From Microcebus murinus (lineage: Eukaryota; Chordata; Mammalia; Primates; Cheirogaleidae), in assembly GCF_040939455.1 (NCBI RefSeq), contig NC_134126.1, positions 248,001 to 312,000 on the forward strand: 64,000 nucleotides of DNA, given 5' to 3'. Positions 24,901 to 37,630 of this stretch are shown piece after piece. The stretch's first letter is position 1. Each line of letters starts with the position of its first letter. The notes under the pieces were generated by a model. That model saw only the letters and a list, made by a program, of their open reading frames with translations, searched no databases and was not told where the DNA came from. Both the position numbers and the translations under genes were made by a program.

Positions 24901-25385
24901 GCACTGCACCCTGCCTGACCGTCCTTCGTGGGTGAGTGGACAGCGCCAGATCCGCACTGCGCCCTGCCTGCCCCTCTCCCGTGGGTGAGTGGACACAGCC
25001 AGATCCGCACTGAGCCCTGCCTGACCGTCTGCCGTGGGTGAGTGGACACAGCCAGATCCACACTGGGCCCTGCCTGCCCGTCTGCCGTCGGCGAGTGGAC
25101 ACAGCCAGATCCGCACTGCGCCCTGCCTGACCGTCTGCAGTGGGTGAGTGGACACAGCCAGATCCGCACTGCGCCATGCCTGCCCGTCTCCCGGGGGCGA
25201 GTGGACACAGCCAGATCCGCACTACGCCCTGCCTGTCCTTCTGCCGTGGGTGAGTGGACACAGCCAGATCTGCACTGCGCCCTGCCTGACCGTCTGCCGT
25301 CGGTGAGTGGACACAGCCAGATCCACACTGCGCCCTGCCTGCCCGTCTGCCGTGGGCGAGTGGACAGAGCCAGATCCGCACTGCG
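18921..25385. repeat. 6,465-bp (122-unit) tandem duplication, copy 1
   Basis: This is the largest clean duplication in the window. The period of 6,465 bp is 122 units minus one base, and the missing base is in the 52-bp unit with CCTGTCGTCTCCC near 20,200. The first diagnostic base is the CCGCGGG variant at 18,938, repeated at 25,403. In a by-eye comparison I noted only three differences: 20,878 C with 27,343 G, 20,953 G with 27,418 A, and 23,699 C with 30,164 A. The scan was not exhaustive. Such similarity implies recent duplication, recent conversion, or an assembly error. Confidence 0.92.
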
Positions 25386-28300
25386 CCCTGCCTGACCGTC
25401 TGCCGCGGGTGAGTGGACACAGCCAGATCCGCACTGCGCCCTGCCTGACCGCCTGTCGTGGGTGAGTGGACACAGCCAGATCCGCACTGCGCCCTGCCTG
25501 ACCGTCTGCCGTGGGTGAGTGGACACAGCCAGATCCGCACTGCGCCCTTCCTGACCGCCTGCCGTGGGTGAGTGGACACAGCCAGATCCACACTGTGCCC
25601 TGCCTGCCCGTCTGCCGTGGGTGAGTGGACACAGCCAGATCCGCACTGCGCCCTTCCTGACCGTCTCCCGTGGGTGAGTGGACACAGCCAGATCCGCACT
25701 GCGCCCTGCCTGCCCGTCTCCCGTGGGTGAGTGGACACAGCCATATTCGCACTGCACCTTGCCTGCCTGTCTCGCGTCAGTGAGTGGACACAGCCAGATC
25801 CGTACTGCGCCCTGCCTGCCCGTCTCCCGTGGGTGAGTGGACACAGCCAGATCCGCACTGCGCCCTGCCTGCCCGTCTCCCGTCAGTGAGTGGACACAGC
25901 CAGATCCGCACTGCGCCCTGCCTTCCCGTCTCCCGTGGGTGAGTGGACACAGCCATATCCGCACTGCGCGCTGCCTGCCCGTCTCCCGTGGGCGAGTGGA
26001 CACAGCCAGATCCGCACTGCGCCCTGCCTGACCGTCTGTCGTGGGCGAGTGGACACAGCCAGATCCGCACTGCGCACTGCCTGACTGTCTGCCGTGGGTG
26101 AGTGGACACAGCCAGATCCGCACTGCGCCCTGCCTGACCACCTGCCGTGGGTGAGTGGACACAGCCAGATCCGCACTACGCCCTGCCTGTCGGTCTGCTG
26201 TGGGTGAGTGGACACAGCCATATCCACACTGCGCCCTGCCTGCCCCTCTGCCGGGGGCGAGTGGACACAGCCAGATCCGCACTGCGCCCTGCCTGACCGT
26301 CTGCCGTGGGTGAGTGGACACAGCCAGATCCGCACTGTGCCCTGCCTGCCCGTCTCCCGGGGGCGAGTGGACACAACCAGATCCGCACTGCGCCCTGCCT
26401 GACCGTCTCTAGTGGGCGAGTGGACACAGTCAGATCCGGACTGCGCCCTGCATGCCCGTCTACCGTGGGCGAGTGGACACAGCCAGATCCGCACTGCGCC
26501 CTGCCTGACCGTCTGCCGTGGGTGAGTGGACACAGCCAGATCCGCACTGCGCCCTGCCTGACCGCCTGCCGTGGGTGAGTGGACACAGCCAGATCCGCAC
26601 TGCGCCCTGCCTGCTCGTCACCCGTGGGCGAGTGGACACAGCCAGATCCGCACTGCGCCCTGCCTGTCGTCTCCCGTGGGTGAGTGGACACAGCCAGATC
26701 CGCACTGCGCCCTGCCTGACCGTCTGCAGTGGGTGAGTGGACACAGCCAGATCCGCACTGCGCCCTGCCTTCCCGTCTCCCGTGGGTGAGTGGACACAGC
26801 CAGATCCGCACTGCGCCTTGCCTGCCCGTCTCCCGTCAGTGAGTGGACACAGCCAGATCCGCACTGCGCCCTGCCTGCCCGTCTCCCGTTGGTGAGTGGA
26901 CACAGCCAGATCCGCACTGCGCCCTGCCTGCCGATCTCCCGTGGGTGAGTGGACACAGCCAGATCCGCACTGCGCCCTGCCTGCCCGTCTGCCGTGGGCG
27001 AGTGGACACAGCCAGATCCGCACTGCGCCCTGCCTGACCGTCTGCCGTGGGTGAGTGGACACAGCCAGAACCACACTGCGCCCTGCCTGCCCGTCTGCCG
27101 TGGGCGAGTGGACACAGCCAGATCCGCACTGCGCCCTGCCTGACCGTCTGCCGTGGGTGAGTGGACACAGCCAGATCCGCACTGCGCCCTGCCTAACCGC
27201 CTACCGTGGGTGAGTGGACACAGCCAGATCGGCACTGCGCCCTGCCTGCCCGTCTCCCCTGGGCGAGTGGACACAGCCATATCAGCACTGCACACTGCCT
27301 GCCCGTCTGCCGTGGGTGAGTGGACACAGTCAGATCCGCACTGCGCCCTGCCTGACCGTCTGCCGTGGGTGAGTGGACACAGCCAGATCCACACTGCGCC
27401 CTGCCTGCCCGTCTGCCATGGGTGAGTGGACACAGCCAGATCCGCAATGCGCCCTGCCTGACCGTCTCCCGTGGGTGAGTGGACACAGCCAGATCCGCAC
27501 TGCGCCCTGCCTGCCCGTCTCTCGTGGGTGAGTGGACACAGCCAGATCCGCACTGCACCGTGCCTGCCCGTCTCCCGTCAGTGAGTGGACACAGCCAGAT
27601 CCGCACTGCGCCCCGCCTGCCGGTCTCCCGTGGGTGAGTGGACACAGCCAGATCCGCACTGCGCGCTGCCTGCCCGTCTCCCGTGGGCGAGTGGAAACAG
27701 CCAGATCCGCACTGCGCGCTGCCTGCCCGTCTGTCGTGGGCGAGTGGACACAGCCATATCCGCACTGCGCCCTGCCTGCCCGTCTGCCGTGGGTGAGTGG
27801 ACACAGCCAGATCCACACTGCGCCCTGCCTGCCCGTCTGCCGTGGGTGAGTGGACACAGCCAGATCCGCACTGCGCCCTGCCTGACCCTCTCCCGTGGGT
27901 GAGTGGACACAGCCAGATCCACACTGCACCCTGCCTGCCCGTCTCCCGTGGGTGAGTGGACACAGTCAGATCCGCACTGCGCCCTGCCTGCCCGTCTGCC
28001 GTGGACGAGTGGACACAGCCAGATCCGCACTGCGCACTGCCTGACCTTCTGCCGTGGGTGAGTGGAGACACCCAGATCGGCACTGCGCCCTGCCTGACCG
28101 CCTGCCGTGGGTGAGTGGACACAGCCAGATCCGCAGTGCGCCCTGCCTGACCGTCAGCCGTGGGTGAGTGGACACAGCCAGATCCACACTGCGCCCTGCC
28201 TGCCCGTCTGCCGTGGGAGAGTGGACACAGCCAGATCCGCACTGCGCCCTGCCTGTCCGTCTCCCGTGGGTGAGTGGACACAGCCAGATCCGCACTGTGC

Positions 28301-31300
28301 CCTGCCTGACCGTCTGCCGTGGGTGAGTGGACACAGCCAGATCCGCACTGCGCCCTGCCTGCCCGTCTCCCGTGGGTGAGTGGATACAGCCAGATCCGCA
28401 CTGCGCCCTGCCCTACCGCCTGACGTGGGTGAGTGGACACAGCCAGATCTGCACTGCGTCCTGCCTGCCCGTCTCCCGGGGGCGAGTGGACACAGCCAGA
28501 TCCGCACTGCGCCCTGCCTGCCCTTCTGCCGTGGGTGAGTGGACACAGCCAGATCCGCACTGCGCCCTGCCTGACCATCTGCCGTGGGATTGTGGACACA
28601 GCCAGATCCACACTGCGCCCTGCCTGCCCGTCTGCCGTTGGTGAGTGGACACAGCCTGATCCGCACTGCGCCCTGGCTGACCGTCTCCCGTGGGTGAGTG
28701 GACACAGCCAGATCCGCACAGCGCCCTGCCTGCCCGTCTCCCGTCGGTGAGTGGACACAGCCAGATCCGCACTGCGCCTTGCTTGCCCGTCTCCCGTCAG
28801 TGAGTGGACACAGCCAGATCCGCACTGCGCCCTGCCTGCCCGTCTCCAGTGGGCGAGTGGACACAGCCAGATCCGCACTGCACCCTGCCTGCCCGTCTCC
28901 AGTGGGCGAGTGGACACAGCCAGATCCACACTTCGCCCTGCCTGCCCGTCTTCCGTGGGCGAGTGGACACAGCCAGATCCGCACTGCGCCCTGCCTGACC
29001 GTCTCCCGTGGGTGAGTGGACACAGCCAGATCCGCACTGCGCCCTGCCTGCCCGTCTGCCGTGGGTGAGTGGACACAGCCAGATCCGCACTGCGCCTTGC
29101 CTGACTGTCTCCCGTGGGTGAGTGGACACAGCCAGATCCGCACTGCGCCTTGCCGGCCCGTCTCACGTGGGTGAGTGGACACAGCCAGATCCGCACTGCG
29201 CCCTACCTGCCCGTCTCCCGTGGGTGAGTGGACACAGCCAGATCCACACTGCGCCCTGCCTGCCCGTCTGCCGTGGGCGAGTGGACACAGCCAGATCCGC
29301 ACTGCGCACTGCCTGACCGTCTGCCATGGGTGAGTGGACACAGCCAGATCCGCACTGCGCACTGCCTGACCGTCTGCCGTGGGTGAGTCGACACAGCCAG
29401 ATCCGTACTGCGCCCTGCCTGACCGCCTGCCGTCGGTGAGTGGACACAGCCAGATCCGCACTGCGCCCTGCCTGCCCGTCTGCCGTGGGTGAGTGGACAC
29501 AGCCAGATCCGCACTGCGCCCTGCCTGCCCGTCTCCCGTGGGTGAGTGGACACAGCCAGATCCGCACTGCACGCTGCCTGCCCGTCTCCCATGGGCGAGT
29601 CGACACAGCCAGATCCGCACTGCGCCCTGCCTGCCCGTCTGTCGTGGGCGAGTGGACACAGCCAGATCCGCACTGCGCCCTGCCTGCCCGTCTGCCGTGG
29701 GCGCGTGGACACAGCCAGATCCGCACTGCGCCCTGCCTGACCGTCTGCCGTGGGTGAGTGGACACAGCCAAATCCGCACTGCGCCCTGCCTGACCGCCTG
29801 TCGTGTTTGAGTGGACACAGCCAGATCCGCACTGCGCCCTGCCTGACCGTCTGCCTTGGGTGAGTAGACACAGCCAGATCCACACTGCACCCTGCCTGCC
29901 CGTCTGCCGTGGGTGAGGGGACACAGCCAGATCCGCACTGCGCCCTGCCTGACCGTCTCCTGTGGGTGAGTGGACACAGCCAGATCCGCACTGCGCCTTG
30001 CCTGCCCGTCTCACGTGGGTGAGTGGACACAGCCAGATCCGCACTGCGCCCTACCTGCCCGTCTCCCATGGGTGAGTGGACACAGCCAGATCCGCACTGC
30101 ACCCTGCCTGACCGTCCTTCGTGGGTGAGTGGACAGCGCCAGATCCGCACTGCGCCCTGCCTGACCCTCTCCCGTGGGTGAGTGGACACAGCCAGATCCG
30201 CACTGAGCCCTGCCTGACCGTCTGCAGTGGGTGAGTGGACACAGCCAGATCCGCACTGCGCCCTGCCTGACCGTCTGCCATGGGTGAGTGGACACAGCCA
30301 GATCCGCACTGCGCCCTGCCTGCCCGTCTCCCGTGGGCGAGTGGACACAGCCAGATCCGCACTGCGCCCTGCCTACCCGTCTCAAGTGGGCGAGTGGACA
30401 CAGCCAGATCCGCACTGCGCCCTGCCTGCCCGTCTGCCGTGGGCGCGTGGACACAGCCAGATCCGCACTGCGCCCTGCCTGACCGTCTGCCGTGGGTGAG
30501 TGGACACAGCCAGATCCGCACTGCGCCCTGCCTGACCGCCTGCCGTGGGTGAGTGGACACAGCCAGATCCGCACTGCGCCCTGCCTGCCCGTCACCCGTG
30601 GGCGAGTGGACACAGCCAGATCCGCACTGCGCCCTGTCTGACCGCCTGCCGTGGGTGAGTGGACACAGCCAGATCCGCACTGCGCCCTGCCTGCCCGTCT
30701 CCCGTGGGCGAGTGGACACAGCCAGATCCGCACTGCGCCCTGCTTGACCGTCTGCCGTGGGTGAGTGGACACAGCCAGATCCACACTGCGCCTTGCCTGA
30801 CCGTCTCACATGGGTGAGTGGAGACAGCCAGATCCGCACTGCGCCCTACCTGCCCGTCTCCCGTGGGTGAGTGGACACAGCCAGATCCGCACTGCACCCT
30901 GCCTGACCGTCCTTCGTGGGTGAGTGGACACCGCCAGATCTGCACTGCGCCCTGCCTACCCGTCTCCCGTGGGTGAGTGGACACAGCCAGATCCGCACTG
31001 CGCACTGCCTGACCGTCTGCCGTGGGTGAGTGGACACAGCCAAATCCGCACTGCGCCCTGCCTGACCGCCTGTCGTGGGTGAGTGGACACAGCCAGATCC
31101 GCACTGCGCCCTGCCTGACCGTCTGCCTTGGGTGAGTAGACACAGCCAGATCCACACTGCACCCTGCCTGCCCGTCTGCCGTGGGTGAGGGGACACAGCT
31201 AGATCCGCACTGCGCCCTGCCTGACCGTCTCCCGTGGGTGAGTGGACACAGCCAGATCCGCACTGCGCCTTGCCTGCCCGTCTCACGTGGGTGAGTGGAC

Positions 31301-31850
31301 ACAGCCAGATCCGCACTGCGCCCTACCTGCCCGTTTCCCGTGGGTGAGTGGACACAGCCAGATCCGCACTGCACCCTGCCTGACCGTCCTTCGTGGGTGA
31401 GTGGACAGCGCCAGATCCGCACTGCGCCCTGCCTGCCCCTCTCCCGTGGGTGAGTGGACACAGCCAGATCCGCACTGAGCCCTGCCTGACCGTCTGCCGT
31501 GGGTGAGTGGACACAGCCAGATCCACACTGGGCCCTGCCTGCCCGTCTGCCGTCGGCGAGTGGACACAGCCAGATCCGCACTGCGCCCTGCCTGACCGTC
31601 TGCAGTGGGTGAGTGGACACAGCCAGATCCGCACTGCGCCATGCCTGCCCGTCTCCCGGGGGCGAGTGGACACAGCCAGATCCGCACTACGCCCTGCCTG
31701 TCCTTCTGCCGTGGGTGAGTGGACACAGCCAGATCTGCACTGCGCCCTGCCTGACCGTCTGCCGTCGGTGAGTGGACACAGCCAGATCCACACTGCGCCC
31801 TGCCTGCCCGTCTGCCGTGGGCGAGTGGACAGAGCCAGATCCGCACTGCG
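25386..31850. repeat. 6,465-bp (122-unit) tandem duplication, copy 2
   Basis: This lies directly behind copy 1 without any intervening sequence. It ends at about 31,850, where the next unit has CCGTGGGTGAGTTAACACAG instead of the CCGCGGGTGAGTGG expected for a third copy. It carries the same 52-bp unit (near 26,665) and the same rare units, such as GAGTGGAGACACCCAG near 28,061. Confidence 0.92.
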
Positions 31851-34800
31851 CCCTGCCTGACCGTCTGCCGTGGGTGAGTTAACACAGCCAGATCCGCACT
31901 GCGCCCTGGCTGCCCGTCTGCCGTGGGCGAGTGGACACAGCCAGATCCGCACTGCGCCCTGCCTGACCGTCTGCCGTGGGTGAGTGGACACAGCCAGATC
32001 CGCACTGCGCCCTGCCTGCCCGTCTCCTGTGGGTGAGTGGACACAGCCAGATCCGCACTGCGCCCTGCCTGCCCGTCTCCCGTCAGTGAGTGGACACAGC
32101 CAGATCCGCACTGCGCCCTGCCTGCCCGTCTCCCGTGGGCGAGTGGACACAGCCAGATCCGCACTGCACCCTGCCTGCCCGTCTCAAGTGGGCGAGTGGA
32201 CACAGCCAGATCCGCACTGCGCCCTGCCTGCCCATCTGCCGTGGGCGCGTGGACACAGCCAGATCCGCACTGCGCCCTGCCTGACCATCTGCCGTGGGTG
32301 AGTGGACACAGCCAGATCCGCACTGCGCCCTGCCTGACCGCCTGCCGTTGGTGAGTGGACCCAGCCAGATCCGCACTGCGCCCTGCCTGCCCGTCACCCG
32401 TGGGAGAGTGGACACAGCCAGATCCGCACTGCGCCCTGCCTGACCGCCTGCCGTGGGAGAGTGGACACAGCCAGATCCGCACTGCGCCCTGCCTGCCCGT
32501 CTCCCGTGGGCGAGTGAACACAGCCAGATCCGCACTGCGCCCTGCTTGACCGTCTACCGTGGGTGAGTGGACACAGCCAGATCCACACTGTGCCCTGCCT
32601 GCCCGTCTGCCATGGGCGAGTGGACACAGCCAGATCCGCACTTCGCCTTGCCTGCCCGTCTCACGTGGGTGAGTGGACACAGCCAGATCCGCACTGCGCC
32701 CTGCCTGACCGTATCCCGTGGGTGAGTGGACACAGCCAGATCCGCACTGCGCCTTGCCTGCCCGTCTCACGTGGGTGAGTGGACACAGCCAGATCCGCAC
32801 TGCGCCCTACCTGCCCGTCTCCCGTGGGTGAGTGGACACAGCCAGATCCACACTGCGCCCTGCCTGCCCGTCTGCCGTGGGCGAGTGGACACAGCCAGAT
32901 CCGCACTGCGCACTGCCTGACCGTCTGCCGTGGGCGAGTGGACACAGCCAGATCCGCACTGCGCACTGCCTGACCGTCTGCCGTGGGTGAGTCGACACAG
33001 CCAGATCCGTACTGCGCCCTGCCTGACCGCCTGCCGTCGGTGAGTGGACACAGCCAGATCCGCACTGCGCCCTGCCTGCCCGTCTACCGTGGATGAGTGG
33101 ACACAGCCAGATCCACACTGCGCCCTGACTGCCCATCTGCCGTGGGTGAGTGGACACAGCCAGATCCGCACTGCGTCCTGCCTGACCCTCTCCCGTGGGT
33201 GAGTGGACACAGCCAGATCCGCACTGCGCCCTGCTTGCCCGTCTCCCGTTGGTGAGTGGACACAGCCAGATCCGCACTGCGCCCTGCCAGCCCGTCTCCC
33301 GTGGGTGAGTGGACACAGCCAGATCCGCACTGCACGCTGCCTGCCCGTCTCCCGTGGGCGAGTGGACACAGCCAGATCCAAACTGCGCGCTGCCTGCCCG
33401 TCTGTCGTGGGCGAGTGGACACAGCCAGATCCGCACTACGCCCTGCCTGACCGTCTGCCGTGGGTGAGCGGACACAGCCAGATCCACACTGCGCCCTGCC
33501 TGCCCGTCTGCCGTGGGCGAGCGGACACAGCCAGATCCGCACTGCGCACTGCCTGACCGTCTGCCGTGGGTGAGTGGACACAGCCAGATCCGCACTGCGC
33601 CCTGCCTGCCCGTCTCCTGTCAGTGAGTGGACACAGCCAGATCCGCACTGCTCCCTGCCTGCCCGTCTAACGTGGGCGAGTGGACACAGCCAGATCCGCA
33701 CTGCGCCCTGCCTGCCCGTCTCCAGTGGGCGAGTGGACACAGGCAGATCCACACTGCGCCCTGCCTGCCCGTCTGCCGTGGGCGAGTGGACACAGCCAGA
33801 TCCGCACTGCGCCCTGCCTGACCGTCTGCCGTGGGCGAGTGGACACAGCCAGATCCACACTGCGCCGTGCCTGACGTCTGCCGTGGGCGAGTGGACACAG
33901 CCAGATCCGCACTGCGCCCTGCCTTGACCGCCAGCCGTGGGTGAGTGGACACAGCCAGATCCGCACTGCGCCCTGACTGACCGTCTCTCGTGGGCGAGTG
34001 GACACAGCCAGATCCGCACTGCGCCCTGACTGACCGCCTCCGTGGGTGAGTGGACACAGCCAGTTCCGCACTGCGCCCTGCCTGCCCGTCTCCCGTGGGC
34101 GAGTGGACACAGCCAGATCCGCACTGCGCCCTGCCTGCCCTTCTGCCGTGGGTGAGTGGACACAGCCAGATGCGCACCGCGCCCTGCCTGCCCTTCTCCC
34201 GTCAGTGAGTGGACACAGCCAGATCCACACTGCGCCCTGCCTGCCCATGTCCCGTTGGTGAGTGGACACAGCCAGATCCGCACTGCGCCCTGCCTGCCCG
34301 TCTCCCGTGGACGAGTGGACACAGCCAGATCCACACTGCACCCTGCCTGACCGTCTCCCGTGGGTGAGTGGACACAGCCAGATCCGCACTGCGCCCTGCC
34401 TGACCGTCTCCCGTAGGTGAGTGGACACAGCCAGATCCGCACTGCGCCCTGCCTGCCCGTCTGCCGTGGGTGACTGGACACAGCCAGATCCGCACTGCGC
34501 CCTGCCTGACCGTCTCCCGTCGGTGAGTGGACACAGCCAGATCCGCACTGCGCCTTGCCTGCCCGTCTCACGTGGGTGAGTGGACACAGCCAGATCCGCA
34601 CTGCGCCCTACCTGCCCGTCTCCCGTGGGTGAGTGGACACAGCCAGATCCACACTGAGCACTGCCTGACCGTCTGCCGTGGGTGAGTCGACACACCCAGA
34701 TCCGTACTGCGCCCTGCCTGACCGCCTGCCGTGGGTGAGTGGACACAGCCAGATCCGCACTGCGCACTGCCTGACAGTCTGCCGTGGGTGAGTCGACACA

Positions 34801-35033
34801 GCCAGATCCGTACTGCGCCCTGCCTGACCGCCTACCGTGGGTGAGTGGATACAGCCAGATCCGCACTGCGCCCTGCCTGCCCGTCTACCGTGGGTGAGTG
34901 GACACAGCCATATCCGCACTGCGCCCTGCCTGCCCGTCTACCGTGGGTGAGTGGACACAGCCAGATCCGCACTGCGCCCTGCCTACCCGTCTACCGTGGG
35001 TGAGTGGACACAGCCAGATCCGCACTGCGCCCT
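31851..35033. repeat. Diverged relative of the 41-44 kb composite repeat
   Basis: The segment begins with the rare unit GTGAGTTAACACAG at 31,874, a marker also found at 41,519, 45,864 and 50,049. Later units follow the order seen at 41.5-43.9 kb, at distances of about 9,433-9,486 bp, but with more substitutions and with single-base indels near 33,873, 33,925 and 34,038. It looks like an older copy of the composite repeat downstream, separated from it by the 35-40 kb higher-order repeat. Confidence 0.68.
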
Positions 35034-37630
35034 GCCTGCCCGTCTCCCGTGGGTGATTGGACACAGCCAGATCCGCACTGCGCACTGCCTGCCCGTCTCC
35101 CGTGGGTGAGTGGACACAGCCAGATCCGCACTGCGCCCTGCCTGACCGTCTGCCATGGGTGAGTGGACACAGCCAGATCCGCACTGCGCCCTGCCTGCCC
35201 GTCTCCCGTGGGCGAGTGGACACAGCCAGATCCGCACTGCGCCCTGCCTGCCCGTCTGCCGTGGGCGCGTGGACACAGCCAGATCCGCACTGCGCCCTGC
35301 CTGACCGTCTGCCGTGGGTGAGTGGACACAGCCAGATCCGCACTGCGCCCTGCCTGACCGCCTGCCGTGGGTGAGTGGACACAGCCAGATCCGCACTGCG
35401 CCCTGCCTGCCCGTCACCCGTGGGCGAGTGGACACAGCCAGATCCGCACTGCGCCCTGCCTGACCGCCTGCCGTGGGTGAGTGGACACAGCCAGATCCGC
35501 ACTGCGCCCTGCCTGCCCGTCTCCCGTGGGCGAGTGGACACAGCCAGATCCGCACTGCGCCCTGCTTGACCGTCTGCCGAGGGTGAGTGGACACAGCCAG
35601 ATCCACACTGCGCCCTGCCTGCCCGTCTGCCGTGGGTGAGTGGACACAGCCAGATCCACACTGCGCCCTGCCTGACCGCCTGCCGTGTGTGAGTGGACAC
35701 AGCCAGATCCGTACTGCGCCCTGCCTGACCGCCTGCCGTGGGTGAGTGGACACAGCCAGATCCGCACTGCGCACTGCCTGACAGTCTGCCGTGGGTGAGT
35801 CGACACAGCCAGATCCGTACTGCGCCCTGCCTGACCGCCTACCGTGGGTGAGTGGACACAGCCAGATCCGCACTGCGCCCTGCCTGCCCGTCTACCGTGG
35901 GTGAGTGGACACAGCCAGATCCGCACTGCGCCCTGCCTACCCGTCTACCGTGGGTGAGTGGACACAGCCAGATCCGCACTGCGCCCTGCCTGCCCGTCTC
36001 CCGTGGGTGATTGGACACAGCCAGATCCGCACTGCGCCCTGCCTGCCCGTCTCCCGTGGGTGAGTGGACACAGCCAGATCCGCACTGCGCCCTGCCTGAC
36101 CGTCTGCCATGGGTGAGTGGACACAGCCAGATCCGCACTGCGCCCTGCCTGCCCGTCTCCCGTGGGCGAGTGGACACAGCCAGATCCGCACTGCGCCCTG
36201 CCTGCCCGTCTGCCGTGGGCGCGTGGACACAGCCAGATCCGCACTGCGCCCTGCCTGCCCGTCTGCCGTGGGCGCGTGGACACAGCCAGATCCGCACTGC
36301 GCCCTGCCTGACCGTCTGCCGTGGGTGAGTGGACACAGCCAGATCCGCACTGCGCCCTGCCTGACCGCCTGCCGTGGGTGAGTGGACACAGCCAGATCCG
36401 CACTGCGCCCTGCCTGCCCGTCACCCGTGGGCGAGTGGACACAGCCAGATCCGCACTGCGCCCTGCCTGACCGCCTGCCGTGGGTGAGTGGACACAGCCA
36501 GATCCGCACTGCGCCCTGCCTGCCCGTCTCCCGTGGGCGAGTGGACACAGCCAGATCCGCACTGCGCCCTGCTTGACCGTCTGCCGTGGGTGAGTGGACA
36601 CAGCCAGATCCACACTTCGCCCTGCCTGCCCGTCTGCCGTGGGTGAGTGGACACAGCCAGATCCGCACTGCGCCCTGCCTGACCGTCTCCCGTGGGTGAG
36701 TGGACACAGCCAGATCCACACTGCGCCCTGCCTGCCCGTCTGCCGTGGGTGACTGGACACAGCCAGATCCGCACTGCGCCCTGCCTGACCGTCTCCCGTG
36801 GGTGAGTGGACACAGCCAGATCCGCACTGCGCCTTGCCTGCCAGTCTCACGTGGGTGAGTGGACACAGCCAGATCCGCACTGCGCCCTGCCTGACCGCCT
36901 GCCGTGTGTGAGTGGACACAGCCAGATCCGCACTGCGCCCTGCCTGCCCGTCACCCGTGGGCGAGTGGACACAGCCAGATCCGCACTGCGCCCTGCCTGA
37001 CCGCCTGCCGTGGGCGAGTGGACACAGCCAGATCCGCACTGCGCACTGCCTGACCGTCTGCCGTGGGCGAGTGGACACACCCAGATCCGCACTGCGCACT
37101 GCCTGACCGTCTGCCGTGGGTGAGTCGACACAGCCAGATCCGTACTGCGCCCTGCCTGACCGCCTGCCGTCGGTGAGTGGACACAGCCAGATCCGCACTG
37201 CGCCCTGCCTGCCCGTCTACCGTGGGTGAGTGGACACAGCCAGATCCACACTGCGCCCTGACTGCCCGTCTGCCGTTTGTGAGTGGACACAGCCAGATCC
37301 GAACTGCACCCTGCCTGACCCTCTCCCGTGGGTGAGTGGACACAGCCAGATCCGCACTGCGCCCTGCCTGCCCGTCTCCCGTGGGTGAGTGGACACAGCC
37401 AGATCCGCACTGCGCCCTGCCTGCCCGTCTCCCGTGGGTGAGTGGACACAGCCAGATCCGCACTGCACGCTGCCTGCCCGTCTCTCGTGGGCGAGTGGAC
37501 ACAGCCAGATCCGCACTGCGCGCTGACTGCCCGTCTGTCTTGGGCGAGTGGACACAGCCATATCCGCACTGCGCCCTGCCTGCCCGTCTGCCGTGGGTTA
37601 TTGGACACCGCCAGATCCGCACTGCGCCCT
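35034..37630. repeat. 49-unit higher-order repeat, copy 1
   Basis: A unit opening GTGATTGG marks the starts of related blocks near 35,034, 35,988, 37,631, 38,585 and 40,175. The first interval is exactly 954 bp (18 units), and the full period to copy 2 is 2,597 bp (49 units). The two parts, 18 and 31 units, share the same opening series of variants, so the 49-unit repeat itself contains an internal duplication. One extra unit with GGGCGCGTGG lies near 36,262, next to an identical unit, and explains why copy 2 is one unit shorter. Confidence 0.88.
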
